From contig JASJCY010000017.1 of NCBI GenBank assembly GCA_030065825.1, forward strand, positions 1 through 53,945: a stretch of DNA of 53,945 nt. The letters run 5' to 3'. Below the pieces are notes generated by a model. That model was not told where the DNA came from and did no database searches. It saw only the letters and a program-made list of their open reading frames with translations. A program made the position numbers and the translations under genes. Shown here in pieces: positions 42,085-51,988 of the stretch (position 1 is the first letter of the stretch; every line of letters starts with the position of its first letter). Origin of the DNA: Nostocaceae cyanobacterium. GTDB lineage: Bacteria > Cyanobacteriota > Cyanobacteriia > Cyanobacteriales > Nostocaceae.

Positions 42085-42363
42085 ATGATAAAAACCTTTA
42101 AGCACAAAGAGCTAAAAAAGCTTTTTTATGATGATGACAGGAGCGGTATCAATTCAGAGCATATACAAAAACTTTTAGACATACTTGATAGACTCGAATC
42201 GGCGGTGGAAATTAAAGATATGAATTATCCGGGGTCTGGTTTACACCAACTTAAAGGTTCAAGACAGGACGAGTGGTCTGTCAAAGTTTCTGGAAACTGG
42301 CGTGTAGTTTTTATTTTTAGTGATGGAGATGTCTACGACGTGAATTATGAAGATTATCACTAG
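42085..42363 (+). CDS. higB: HigB-like toxin
   Basis: 92 residues, RelE-superfamily HigB type: MIKTFKHKELKKLFYDDDRS, GSGLHQLKGSRQDEWSVKVS and NWRVVFIFSDGDVYDVNYED. The conserved Arg and C-terminal D/E-D-Y-H end match ribosome-dependent mRNA interferases of this group. The toxin gene precedes the antitoxin, the reversed order normal for higBA. Confidence 0.9.
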   Translation: MIKTFKHKELKKLFYDDDRSGINSEHIQKLLDILDRLESAVEIKDMNYPGSGLHQLKGSRQDEWSVKVSGNWRVVFIFSDGDVYDVNYEDYH

Positions 42364-42540
42364 TGTTTTTTTTTAAGTCTTTTGTAGATTGAGTTTAGCT
42401 TGCCAATCTTAATCTACGGTTTGATAAACACTCTTCATAGTACTTCACTTTGGTAGAAGTTATGAGATTACTGGTTAGGCTTTAGGTGGGGTAGGTGCAA
42501 CAGCAAGGGTAGTAGAGCTAGAAAAATAACAAAGGGTCAA

Positions 42541-42843
42541 ATGCTTATATCGAAAAGAAAACCTACACATCCTGGCGGAATACTTAAGCGTCAGTATCTT
42601 GAGCCTCTAGGTATAACTATTACTGAGCTTGCTACAACTCTGGACGTTTCCCGTAAAACTGTCTCTGAGATAGTTAATGAGAAATGCTCGGTTACTCCTA
42701 ACATGGCACTTCGTTTAGCTTCCGCTTTTGGTACTACCCCGCAACTGTGGCTAAACCTTCAGCAAAGACATGATTTGTGGGTAGAGTTCAACAAATCTTC
42801 TGATTGGCAAAAAATACAGCCAATTGATTTGCAAGCCAGTTAG
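42541..42843 (+). CDS. higA: HigA-like XRE antitoxin
   Basis: 100 residues: THPGGILKRQYLEPLGITIT, HTH ELATTLDVSRKTVSEIVNEK, then NMALRLASAFGTTPQLWLNL. Standard HigA. The 177-bp gap to higB is longer than usual; it contains no gene and may contain a separate promoter for the antitoxin. The Tn7-like transposon begins just downstream. Confidence 0.9.
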   Translation: MLISKRKPTHPGGILKRQYLEPLGITITELATTLDVSRKTVSEIVNEKCSVTPNMALRLASAFGTTPQLWLNLQQRHDLWVEFNKSSDWQKIQPIDLQAS

Positions 42844-42908
42844 TCAGGTGAAAAAACAGAATGTAAAGTGAAGGTATAATTCTCAATTTAAGAACTGAAA
42901 GAAATTTT

Positions 42909-43172
42909 GAACCATATTTTGGTCTTTTTAAACCATATCTTGTCCAAAATATTAAAATTTAACTTCCGAATTAAAGGTCTGAATGCTCGTTTTTTGAGCG
43001 ACTAGTAAATTTAACTTTGGGCATTATTATGATTTAAATTTACGACACGCGGTCATAATTTGATACAAAATTTTATCTTGACTGTCGCTTAAATACCCTT
43101 TTATTACGTTTACTGCTGTCACTTAAAGGATAAAATGACCGCTTTTAAAGCATAATGTGACCGCAGTTGGTT
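42909..43172. repeat. Left-end TnsB-binding array
   Basis: Copies of a ~20-bp motif TAAAnnATAnnnTGACCGC: 43147-43164 and 43123-43142, with more diverged copies at 42929-42945 (TAAACCATATCTTGTCC) and 42909-42924 (GAACCATATTTTGGTC). The inner 56 bp (43117-43172) is identical to the right end in inverted orientation. Bases 43173-43408 hold the promoter region of tnsAB and no gene. Confidence 0.7.
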
Positions 43173-43408
43173 GAAGTAGAAATTATAAATATTTGTATCC
43201 TTGGATACAGTTTAAAAGCGGAAAGTATAAATTTGTAGTATAGATAACAATTAAATGTTTCAAGGCTTGGAGAGTTATACCAATTTATCTCGACCGGTGG
43301 TTATAGCGTTGCGCTAACAAAATTAAGAGGCTTCTCTAAAAGGTCTGGACTTCAGGACTGGACTTCAGGAACAACATCGAAAGTATTCTTTTTCAATCTG
43401 GAGTTATT

Positions 43409-46000
43409 ATGTTGAGCGACCAAGAGTTTAATGATTGGTGTCGCCAGGTGAATCTATCACAAGTGGCAATGCAAGTTATTGAACAAATCCGTTCAACAGA
43501 ACCAATTCGGCGAGTGAAGAGTAGCGGCATCAATGTTAAAGGCGACTATCCCAGTCGTAAAATGGGTAAAACTATCCAATTCGAGTCCCACAAAGTCGAA
43601 CTGCCAGGTGTTGAGGAGTACGAAGAAGACCCCGATGTCCTTGAATTCTACGACCAACCTTATCAAATTACTCTTGAGTTTTTATCAAACAGTGGGCAAA
43701 TAGTTAAAGCTTCGCATATACCGGACTTTTTTGTGATTCGGAATACTAGTGCTGGCTTTGAAGAATGGAAAGCGGAAAAAAGATTAGAAAAATTAGCAAG
43801 ATTACAACCGCAGCGCTATATCCTTCAAGAAAATGGGCAATGGCTTAATTTACCAGCAGTTAGATATGTAGAAAAATTAGGTTTGTACTATCGAATCCGT
43901 TTAGATGCAGAAATTGATTGGATTAGATACAGAAATCGGCTGTTTCTCAAAGCTTACACTGTTGATAATTACCAAATTTACCCCGAAATAGCTGCCAATT
44001 TAGTTGATTTAGTAACCTTAAATCCTGGAATAACTTATTGGGAGCTTCTTCATAATTTTGAATCTAATTCTGACGACATAAATGCTTTAATTGCTACTCA
44101 AAAAATTTATATTGATTTAAGTGATTCTCCTTTAGCAGAGCCAGAAAAAGTACATCTTTTTAAAGACGCTAAAACTGCAATAGCTTATGCTCAAATGGTG
44201 AAGTCACAGCCTAATACTACACCAACTTGTAATTCCTTGAAATCGGGCAAGATTGATATAGAAAATAATCATTGCAACCAGTTAAAAATAAGCAATAAAG
44301 CAATGGATCATTTTCTAAGAGCAAGTCCTGAAGACTTAGCGGAAGCCAATCGAAGATATCAAGTAATCGAACCTTATCTAGATAACTGTAAGCGTGATAA
44401 TGAAGTTGTTCCAGAACGCACTATTCGCAGATGGAAAGCTAGGTATAAAGCTGCTCAACAAGCTTGTAACTGTGGCTATATCGGGCTTTTAGATAATCAT
44501 CATGCCAAAGGGAACCGTTCACCAAAAATCTCCCAAATATCTCAAGATTTTATTGATAAAATTATTGAAGAACACTACGAGACTTTTCAACAGAAAGGAA
44601 AGCTAGCAGTTTACGGAATTCTAGCAAGAGAATGGGAGAAAGCAGGTTTAATTGATAAGCTTCCTAGCTACGTGACATTTTGTTCTAGAATTAAACAACG
44701 TTCCGGTTATCGACAAACAAAAAAGCGTAAAGGAGCCAGAGCAGCCTACCAACAGTCTTTACTGTATTGGGAGTTAAAATTAACTACCCCAGTACATGGC
44801 GACCGCCCATTTGAAATAGCTCATATTGACCATACCCAGCTAGATATTGAAATAGTATGTTCCCGTACAGGTCATCATCTTGGTAGACCTTGGGCAACTA
44901 TTTTAATTGATGCAAATACCCGTCGAATTCTCTCTATTTATCTAACTTTTGATGAACCAAGCTACCGCTCTTGCATGATGGTATTAAGAATTTGCGTACA
45001 GCGCTTTTCTCGCTTACCTGAAACAATAGTCGTAGACGGGGGAGCAGAATTTGGTAGCACCTACTTTGAAACATTATTAGCTGCTTTTGGATGTACAAAA
45101 AAGCAGCGACCAGCAGCAAAAGCTAGATTTGGCTCAATTGTTGAGCGTATTTTTGGAACTACAAATACAGAATTTTTTTATAACCTTAGAGGTAACACCC
45201 AAATTACTAAGAATGTCCGCCAAGTAACTAAGACAAATAATCCGAAAAATCAAGCTGTTTGGACATTAGATGAACTTTACGAACACTTTTGTTCATATTG
45301 CTATGAATTTTATGATTGTAAAGAACATCCTGCATTAGGTCAAAGCCCACGTCAAGCCTTTACCTCTAGATTAAATCTTAGCGGTTCTCGCCCTCAGCTT
45401 CAAATCGCTTATGATGAAAACTTCAAAATTTTTACTTTGCCATCTACAACTAAAGGAACAGCAAAAGTTCAGACTAGGCGAGGTGTAAAAATAAATTATC
45501 TTTACTATTGGTCAACGGATGACTCTTTCATTAGACCAGAAGTTGAAGGAACTAACGTGCCAATTCGCTACGACCCCTTTGATATGGGAACAGCTTATGC
45601 TTATGTTAAAGGGCACTGGGTACATTGTATTTCTGAATATTATAAATCCTTTCAAAATCGTTCCGAACGAGAAATCAACATAGCTAGTACCCAATTACGT
45701 CGAAAAAAACAAAAACATGCTCAGAGAATTACTATCTCAGCAAAAGAAAAAGCTACGTATTTAGAAGGAACTGAAGCTCAAGAAGCTTTGTTAATACAAC
45801 GTTTACACGATTTAGCACGTCAAGATGTTTGTGCTTTGATTGAAGGGAAACCAAATATTAAAAATTATCCTCGTTCTCCTAATAGTTTAGAAGAACATGA
45901 TTTGGCACTATCAAACGATATTGAAAGTGTAAAAATCGAAGAAAAAAAATTAATATATTTCAATAATATAGAAGCTTATACTACGGAGGAGTTATGGTGA
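43409..46000 (+). CDS. tnsAB: TnsA-TnsB fusion transposase
   Basis: 863 residues. Residues 1-220 are a TnsA endonuclease domain with PD-(D/E)XK residues D106 (HIPDFFV) and K121 (EEWKAEK), expected to cut the non-transferred strand. Residues about 290-830 are a TnsB/retroviral-integrase transposase with an N-terminal HTH (ERTIRRWKARYKAAQ) and DDE residues D473 (HIDHTQ), D543 (VVDGGAEFG) and E578 (IVERIFGT), spacing 35. The fusion is typical of the Tn7-like groups that include type I-B CAST. Overlaps tnsC by 7 bp. Confidence 0.92.
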   Translation: MLSDQEFNDWCRQVNLSQVAMQVIEQIRSTEPIRRVKSSGINVKGDYPSRKMGKTIQFESHKVELPGVEEYEEDPDVLEFYDQPYQITLEFLSNSGQIVKASHIPDFFVIRNTSAGFEEWKAEKRLEKLARLQPQRYILQENGQWLNLPAVRYVEKLGLYYRIRLDAEIDWIRYRNRLFLKAYTVDNYQIYPEIAANLVDLVTLNPGITYWELLHNFESNSDDINALIATQKIYIDLSDSPLAEPEKVHLFKDAKTAIAYAQMVKSQPNTTPTCNSLKSGKIDIENNHCNQLKISNKAMDHFLRASPEDLAEANRRYQVIEPYLDNCKRDNEVVPERTIRRWKARYKAAQQACNCGYIGLLDNHHAKGNRSPKISQISQDFIDKIIEEHYETFQQKGKLAVYGILAREWEKAGLIDKLPSYVTFCSRIKQRSGYRQTKKRKGARAAYQQSLLYWELKLTTPVHGDRPFEIAHIDHTQLDIEIVCSRTGHHLGRPWATILIDANTRRILSIYLTFDEPSYRSCMMVLRICVQRFSRLPETIVVDGGAEFGSTYFETLLAAFGCTKKQRPAAKARFGSIVERIFGTTNTEFFYNLRGNTQITKNVRQVTKTNNPKNQAVWTLDELYEHFCSYCYEFYDCKEHPALGQSPRQAFTSRLNLSGSRPQLQIAYDENFKIFTLPSTTKGTAKVQTRRGVKINYLYYWSTDDSFIRPEVEGTNVPIRYDPFDMGTAYAYVKGHWVHCISEYYKSFQNRSEREINIASTQLRRKKQKHAQRITISAKEKATYLEGTEAQEALLIQRLHDLARQDVCALIEGKPNIKNYPRSPNSLEEHDLALSNDIESVKIEEKKLIYFNNIEAYTTEELW

Positions 46001-47133
46001 AAACCCGGTTATACTCCTTTCCTAAAGAACTCCTTTCACAGTCAAACGAAACAAAAACTAATTATTTCAAAAGTATTACTATTCCTCACAGACACCTTAA
46101 AGAAGCTTTAGATATTTTATTAATTAATATTCTAGAGCCAGCAGACACTTTAGTGTTTTTGGTTTTTGGTGTTACTGGTGTAGGAAAAACAACTTTACGC
46201 TTGCGTCTTGAAAAAAAGCTCTTTGATGAATTTCTTCCTTCATTACGCAAAAACCCCGGTCAAATTGCTGTTGCTGGAACTGAGGCTATTCCTACATCTG
46301 GGGGTAAGTTTAGTTACAAAGATTATTATACTCGTGCCCTAGAAGCTTTGAATGAAGTTTTGATTGAATATAAAGTTGCTTATTGTTTTTCTAGGGATGA
46401 AGAAAACGATTCAGGATTGGTTTCAAGGGCTTATCGCCAAGATGCGCCTGCCTTACGTCGGGCTATGGAAAAAGTATTTCGTTACCGTCAGTTAAAAGCT
46501 TTTACTGTAGACGAGGCACAGCATTTATTTATGATGGCAGGTGGACATCAAATGTTACATCAAATGAACTGGATTAAGTCCATTGCTAATCTCACTGGTA
46601 CAGTACATATTTTATTTGGAACCTATGAATTGCTTAACTGTCCTACCCTTAATGGGCAAATTGGACGACGTAGTGAAGATATCCACTTGTTACCTTATCA
46701 AGCTGATAACCCAGAAGATTTAGCTGAATTTATTAGAGTTATCAAAACTTTTCAACGTTATATTCCGCTCCCAGAAGAACCAAAATTAGAGCAGCATTAT
46801 GAGTACCTTTTTTCTGGTTCTGTTGGTTGTGTGGGACTCTTAAAAAATTGGTTGACCCGCTCTTTGAGGATTGCATATTCTGAAAAAGCCCGCACTCTTA
46901 AAATCAAACATCTTAAAGTAGGCGCTTTTTCTGTATCCCGTATTAACAAAATTAAGGAAGAGGCAGAGCAAGGGTTTAGACGCTTCCAAGAAGCAGAGGG
47001 TTTAGTTGATAGGAAATATTCAACAGAATATGGCACAAAAATACGAGCCAAAAAAACTGTACTCAAAAAAGGTCGTGTTGGACAAAGAAAACCCAAACGA
47101 GATGTAGTGGGAGTAAATCCAGATGAAATCTAA
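45994..47133 (+). CDS. tnsC: TnsC-like AAA+ ATPase regulator
   Basis: 379 residues; Walker A GVTGVGKTT (59-67) and Walker B AFTVDEAQHL (about 169-178). It would connect the target-recognition protein (TniQ) to the TnsAB transposase and license transposition. The basic C-terminus (KKTVLKKGRVGQRKPKR) may bind DNA. Overlaps both neighbouring genes, so it is translated in one operon. Confidence 0.9.
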   Translation: MVKTRLYSFPKELLSQSNETKTNYFKSITIPHRHLKEALDILLINILEPADTLVFLVFGVTGVGKTTLRLRLEKKLFDEFLPSLRKNPGQIAVAGTEAIPTSGGKFSYKDYYTRALEALNEVLIEYKVAYCFSRDEENDSGLVSRAYRQDAPALRRAMEKVFRYRQLKAFTVDEAQHLFMMAGGHQMLHQMNWIKSIANLTGTVHILFGTYELLNCPTLNGQIGRRSEDIHLLPYQADNPEDLAEFIRVIKTFQRYIPLPEEPKLEQHYEYLFSGSVGCVGLLKNWLTRSLRIAYSEKARTLKIKHLKVGAFSVSRINKIKEEAEQGFRRFQEAEGLVDRKYSTEYGTKIRAKKTVLKKGRVGQRKPKRDVVGVNPDEI

Positions 47134-48700
47134 TATCACTTTTTGTGATGAATTGTGGGAATTGGAATCACCTACCAATAATATTCCTAGCCGTTTGTTT
47201 CATCTAGAGCCTATTGGAATAGGTACTTTTTATGTTGAAAGCTTAACCAGTTATGTTGCTCGTCTAGCTGAAGCTCATAGCGTACCACCCGGAACTTTAC
47301 TAGCTATTGAAGTTAAGCCAATGGTTAGGCGTAGTAATCCACATACACCGCAAGTAGATAGCATAGTCGCTTTGTACGCTCAGGATTCTGTAAAGGCTTT
47401 AAACGGAACTCAAGCTGGAGCCAAACAGCTTGTTGAAGCTCTTGAAGCACTGACAAAACGCAATGAGTTAAAGTTTTTAACGATGCTACCTTGGGCAGAA
47501 GTCTTTCCAGTTTTGGGGTTACTCAAGCATTTTCATACTTGGTGTCCTTATTGCTATCAAGAGTGGTTAAACAATAAACAGGTAATTTACTCACCTCTGC
47601 TGTGGGCTTTAAAACCTGTTAAAATTTGTCCAATTCATCATCAATTTTTAGAATCTAAATGTCCCCACTGCGACCAACAATTTTTACATTTATGGCGCAA
47701 CTCGCGACCTGGATTTTGCTTAAAATGTGGAGGATGGTTAGGAATTAATTCTTCTATTAGTAAACAACACGAATGCTTATCCCAAGAGATAACCGACCTA
47801 CAATTTGAAATTTGGAAAGTTCAAACTTTAGGAGAATTAATACATTTTGCTCCAACATTTTCTAGTCCACCTTCGAGAAATGTTATCAAAACAATGCTCA
47901 GGGCATATGTAAATCAATATACAGAGGGTAACGTTTCTGCTTTTGGTCGTTGGCTAGGACTATCAAGACATTCTATTCTTCATTGGTATTCGGGCGTAAC
48001 CATCCCAAATTTGGATAAGCTATTAAACATTTGTTATATATTAGAAACGACTCTTGTCAATTTTCTCCAGCTTCAATTAGTGCCCCTTTCTTCTAATAAG
48101 TTAGCTTCTCTTTATGCTCATAATCAAAAAATTTTAAAACCAGTTGTAGCGAGTTATAAAAAGAGTCTGGAGCGCGATACTATTAGGGAAGCGATGCAAC
48201 TAGCTTTGTCAGAGGAGCCACCTCCTTCTTTAACACAATTAGCTAGTCGTTTGGGATTAAAAAGTTATAGCAGTTTAACTGCTTGCTCAAAATCTTTATC
48301 TACTGCTCTGACTGATAGATATACTGAATATAAACAACAGTTAAGACATGAACAGATACAAAATATACTCTATCGCGCTCTTGATTCCAATGAGTATCCA
48401 CCGCTTTCTCTAAAAAAAATAGCTCTTTTAAACGGAATTGGTCTGGCGACTTTTTACCACTACAACCCTACTTTGTGCCATGCTATTTCTTTACGCTACA
48501 AAGATTATCGCAAATTCAATCGGAAAAAACTGATTGAGCAAGGTTGTAGAGAAGTTAAGCAACTAGCTCCAGTACTTCATGCAAAAGGTATTACTCCTAC
48601 TGCTAAAAATTTGAGAAAGTTTATGCAAAATCCTTCATCATTGTGGCACTCGGAAGTGCTTGAAGTCTTGAAACAGGTAAGACGCAAACTTGAACAGTAA
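47123..48700 (+). CDS. tniQ: TniQ/TnsD-like target-selection protein
   Basis: 525 residues: N-terminal TniQ domain (about 25-300) with GTFYVESLTSYVARLAEAHS and zinc-binding cysteines (WCPYC, ICPIHHQ, CPHCDQ, FCLKCGG), then an HTH-containing C-terminal region (about 300-525). The size and extra DNA-binding region point to a TnsD-type protein that recognises a DNA site, rather than the short TniQ of CRISPR-associated transposons. Overlaps tnsC by 11 bp. The attachment site is unknown. Confidence 0.9.
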   Translation: MKSNITFCDELWELESPTNNIPSRLFHLEPIGIGTFYVESLTSYVARLAEAHSVPPGTLLAIEVKPMVRRSNPHTPQVDSIVALYAQDSVKALNGTQAGAKQLVEALEALTKRNELKFLTMLPWAEVFPVLGLLKHFHTWCPYCYQEWLNNKQVIYSPLLWALKPVKICPIHHQFLESKCPHCDQQFLHLWRNSRPGFCLKCGGWLGINSSISKQHECLSQEITDLQFEIWKVQTLGELIHFAPTFSSPPSRNVIKTMLRAYVNQYTEGNVSAFGRWLGLSRHSILHWYSGVTIPNLDKLLNICYILETTLVNFLQLQLVPLSSNKLASLYAHNQKILKPVVASYKKSLERDTIREAMQLALSEEPPPSLTQLASRLGLKSYSSLTACSKSLSTALTDRYTEYKQQLRHEQIQNILYRALDSNEYPPLSLKKIALLNGIGLATFYHYNPTLCHAISLRYKDYRKFNRKKLIEQGCREVKQLAPVLHAKGITPTAKNLRKFMQNPSSLWHSEVLEVLKQVRRKLEQ

Positions 48701-48730
48701 AATCCTCTCAATCATACATTAAGAAGTTAT

Positions 48731-48839
48731 AACCAACTGCGGTCACATTATGCTTTAAAAGCGGTCATTTTATCCTTTAAGTGACAACTGCGGTCAAGAT
48801 ATGGTTTATTTTTTTGGCAATAATATGGTTTAAATCACA
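48731..48839. repeat. Right-end TnsB-binding array
   Basis: Four copies of a motif GCGGTCAnnnTATnnTTTA start at 48739, 48761, 48790 and (degenerate, GGCAATAATATGGTTTA) 48816. The first two lie in the 56-bp inverted repeat. Bases 48840-49000 beyond contain a short stem (CCCCAC 48844-48849 with GTGGGG 48866-48871) but no gene. Confidence 0.75.
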
Positions 48840-49000
48840 ATAACCCCACTACCGCAGCGAACGGCGTGGGGCTTGTGTGGGCGATGGGTCAACTCTTTTT
48901 TACCATTAATTGCTACAGGTATTATTCCATAAGCTTTTCAGGCTATTTTGTCGCCCCGTCAGTGGTGTACTAAGTACTGAAGAATCAAATATTTTTAAAA

Positions 49001-49486
49001 TTAATTTTGCTTTTCTAAAAGGTTGATAATTAGCTGATTTTCATTTTTTAAATTTGTCGTTAATGTTTCGGTTAAAATTTTGACCAACTCATGATTTCCT
49101 TTTTGTGATTGTTCACTTATTATTTCAGTCATTTTCTCAATAAGTTCCATCTTTGTTTTAAAATTATTATCAATTATCGTTCTATTATTATTAATTATTA
49201 ATCCCTGTTGTTTTAAAATTTCTAATCTTATCTCTGTTTCTTTGTCTAACCATTTTATGTATGCTAGATAATCTGACTCTATTTGTAATTGTTTTAATTT
49301 TGTACTGTCTTCAATTTTTTTCCAGTTTAAAATTGTTTGACCAATTGTACTAATAATATTGAATCCAAAAGATAAATGTATTGAATCTAGTTGAGTTACT
49401 ATTGATTGAATTTCGCTTTTAGGAAATTGTTCCATTGGAGACATTACTTCAACGGGAACTACCTTGCTTACATTTTGCTCTTCCAT
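49001..49486 (-). CDS. Helical protein, unknown (partner of 49512)
   Basis: 161 residues, nearly all helix with heptad-like stretches (ETEIRLEILKQQGLIINNNR) and no membrane segment. Starts 25 bp after the stop of the 311-residue gene on the same strand, so they form a two-gene operon. Not recognised. Much more AT-rich than the neighbouring transposon. Confidence 0.65.
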   Translation of the reverse strand: MEEQNVSKVVPVEVMSPMEQFPKSEIQSIVTQLDSIHLSFGFNIISTIGQTILNWKKIEDSTKLKQLQIESDYLAYIKWLDKETEIRLEILKQQGLIINNNRTIIDNNFKTKMELIEKMTEIISEQSQKGNHELVKILTETLTTNLKNENQLIINLLEKQN

Positions 49487-49511
49487 TTGTATTACCCTAT
49501 TTTAAAAGATT

Positions 49512-50447
49512 TTATATTGTTATACTATTATATTGTTCTACTATATGTACAAGCTTACCATTGATTTCTCCATTACTATTAATTACTGGCTCACTCATAA
49601 TATCTACAAGTTGAGCAACAATAACTGAAAGAGTTTTCAATTGTTTTGATAATTCTAGGTCGTCAAGACTAAACATTTTTGACTTGACATTTTGTATCGC
49701 ATTAATAGCAATGTTATTGAGCTTTATTACTAATTCATAAGCTGTATTAATCATACTTTCTACTCCTAAAATATGAGTTATACACTTATCTATTTCTGAT
49801 TTCAACCCTTTTATTTTTATTTCATATAATTCAGCTTCTTTTAAAGCTTTTTCTCGATATTTTTGAATTTGAAAGCCTATAGTTCCTATAGCGACAATTG
49901 TACCTACTAATGGAACAGATATAGATGTTAGTACTGTACTTGCAATAACCCCTATCCCCAATCCTGTACCAATTCCAACAGCACTACCGAAAACAAGTCC
50001 AGCCAATGTGCCTCCTACAAGGGATAAAGATAGTGAAGATAAGCAAATTGTTGGAATAACAGACTGAATAATCATACTATTCATACCTGTATAAGTTAAA
50101 GCTATAAAAACTTTTTCTAAATCTTTTTCTCTTACAATAAGCTCATTAGCATGAACTACAAGACTTTTATATTTTTCAATTTGATTTAACTGTATATCTA
50201 ATCCTTCTAATATTCTCAATTGCTTATTTTCATGATTTTTTTGATTATAATGTTCGCAAATATCAACGAAATCATGAATAGTATTTCTAAGAATATCAAT
50301 TTGAAGCTTGCCATATTTTTTCGCAGTGCTATTAGTTGATTTTTCAACTTTTTCAAGATGTTTAACTTTTAGCTCGAAACTATGTTTAGCTTTGTCAATT
50401 TTATGAGTAGCTTCTTTACATATCAGGTTATTTAATGTTTTTTCCAT
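49512..50447 (-). CDS. Helical protein with central glycine-rich hydrophobic hairpin
   Basis: 311 residues. Long amphipathic helices (1-118 and 195-311) flank a hydrophobic stretch (about 124-193) with LVGGTLAGLVFGSAVGIGTG and SISVPLVGTIVAIGTIGF, i.e. two or three short membrane segments. This layout recalls alpha-helical pore-forming proteins or membrane-associated effector proteins; I cannot name the family. Operon with the 161-residue gene. Confidence 0.65.
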   Translation of the reverse strand: MEKTLNNLICKEATHKIDKAKHSFELKVKHLEKVEKSTNSTAKKYGKLQIDILRNTIHDFVDICEHYNQKNHENKQLRILEGLDIQLNQIEKYKSLVVHANELIVREKDLEKVFIALTYTGMNSMIIQSVIPTICLSSLSLSLVGGTLAGLVFGSAVGIGTGLGIGVIASTVLTSISVPLVGTIVAIGTIGFQIQKYREKALKEAELYEIKIKGLKSEIDKCITHILGVESMINTAYELVIKLNNIAINAIQNVKSKMFSLDDLELSKQLKTLSVIVAQLVDIMSEPVINSNGEINGKLVHIVEQYNSITI

Positions 50448-50774
50448 TATTTTTTAAATTTTATTTTTATACTTGGTTTTAAAATCAAAAATAGGTTACA
50501 TTCCTAGATAGCGATACCCACAACTCCTGAAACCCTTACAGGATAGGGGAGGGGAGGGATAGCTCCTTTCATAAAGCACTAAATAATTAGTTTAATTGAA
50601 TTTAATTCTAGGTAATATTACATATGTGACAGTTTGTAGTATGGCACACTCTAAGTATTTACAACCCACATTCTGCACCCTAACTTTTACAAACTAATTT
50701 TTACTGATAATTATTTCTAGGCAGAGAGTAAAAAAACACTTTACGTACTGACTTAATGATGTAATTGATACATC

Positions 50775-50903
50775 CTGAACAAGAAGCAAGCAGCAGAATA
50801 CTTCGGTGTCAGCGTCCGCGCCGTCGAGCGTTATGTGCAGCAAGGTAAATTATCCGTGCGCTACGAGAACAGAGAGCGTGAAGCAAGAGAATTATGGATG
50901 TGA
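50775..50903 (+). pseudogene. HTH-protein remnant
   Basis: An open frame without a start reads NKKQAAEYFGVSVRAVERYV then QQGKLSVRYENRERE, an excisionase/MerR-like helix-turn-helix, and stops at 50901-50903; an in-frame TGA lies just upstream. A broken 5' piece of a larger HTH protein. The rest of 50448-51276 (two ~300-base stretches either side) shows no gene. Confidence 0.4.
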
Positions 50904-51276
50904 TCGCCTACGGCGACTCATGCGGAGTATCGCGCAAGCGCTGACTTCGAGGTTCACAAAATCTTCACGAACTGGTTAGGCAATTTCCTTATCTCTGTCA
51001 CCAGTTTAATATTTCTGTCACCAGTTCAGTGATTACCGCAAATTGTGAAACTAGAAAAAGGTTTTTTTTGATCTATTGACAAATCCACAGGATTTCTTGA
51101 AACACAGTCCACAATTTTTTGCAAAATTAGAGGTCAAAGAATTCCGTCAAATTGACAAAGTTTTGAAATATGAATATCACGATATTGCTGCAAACGCTTA
51201 GTAAGCAAGAATTTGGGACATTTCTTGACTCACTTATGTCTACTCAGTATATTAAAACATTATTATTTGGATCACC

Positions 51277-51891
51277 CTATTTGCAATTTTTTACTTTTTC
51301 AAAATCTTTAGTCAAATAGTCTTCATTTGCTATTTTATTTAATACAGTATTCTTCTTAGGGAAAAATTTTTTAATCAGTAATTCACGCTTATCAGACAAG
51401 TCTTTTAATTTCTTTTCAATACATAATCTGCTATTACCTGATGGAGGTTTTTTTGACTTGTAACGGATATGTACTAATTCTTTTTCTAGTTCCTCAAATA
51501 TATTATTTATTTCTTGAATTTCTTGCTCAGGAGATTGACTATGGTTTGAGTCCATGATTGATTGGTAAAGTGATTCTATATCTTCATTCCATTTGTATAC
51601 AGAATTAACAAAATATTCGTTATAACGTTCAATGTATAGACTTTTCCCCTTATTAATATCAATATTTGTATAGTTTAATAAAAGGTCTTCTGTTCTTACA
51701 AATCTGCTGTCAATCAGTTTAATAATTGCTGCTTTTTGTTCTCTTTGTCTCTGTTCTAATTGCTTATTATTATTTTCACAAGAATTGAGCATAAACGCTA
51801 CTATTGTAATAGCCAAAGCAGAATTTATAAAAGCTAAAAATTTACTGTCGCTGTTTACAATCTCAACTCTATAAGGTGTTGTTGATGACAT
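51277..51891 (-). CDS. Membrane-anchored helical protein, unknown
   Basis: 204 residues from MSSTTPYRVEIV (the ATG at 51903 is also possible). One membrane segment (about 23-40, FINSALAITIVAFMLNSC), then coiled-coil (EQRQREQKAAIIKLID) and acidic helices. Ends with a Lys-rich tail. Not recognised. It sits alone between two gene-poor stretches in the subtelomeric region. Confidence 0.6.
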   Translation of the reverse strand: MSSTTPYRVEIVNSDSKFLAFINSALAITIVAFMLNSCENNNKQLEQRQREQKAAIIKLIDSRFVRTEDLLLNYTNIDINKGKSLYIERYNEYFVNSVYKWNEDIESLYQSIMDSNHSQSPEQEIQEINNIFEELEKELVHIRYKSKKPPSGNSRLCIEKKLKDLSDKRELLIKKFFPKKNTVLNKIANEDYLTKDFEKVKNCK

Positions 51892-51988
51892 TACTGAATA
51901 CAAGAGTGAATTTATAAATACACGGGTTGTAATCGATCACGTGCGATCGCAAATTACAAGAAAATGAAACCCCTTTTATTTCCAAGAG

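Larger units (their letters stand above)
42905..48839 (+). mobile_element. Compact Tn7-like transposon (TnsAB fusion, TnsC, TniQ)
   Basis: Three adjoining genes flanked by related end arrays; left about 42909-43172, right 48731-48839. A 56-bp perfect inverted repeat (43117-43172 and 48731-48786) joins both arrays. The right end probably terminates ...ACA at 48837-48839; the left terminus (TGT) and target duplication could not be fixed. There is no cargo between the genes and either end and no cas gene, unlike CRISPR-associated transposons. Confidence 0.8.

Noticed and set aside
42905-48839. CRISPR-associated transposon (CAST)
   Set aside because: No cas genes, CRISPR repeats or leader were found, and the TniQ protein is TnsD-sized; a plain Tn7-like element fits better.
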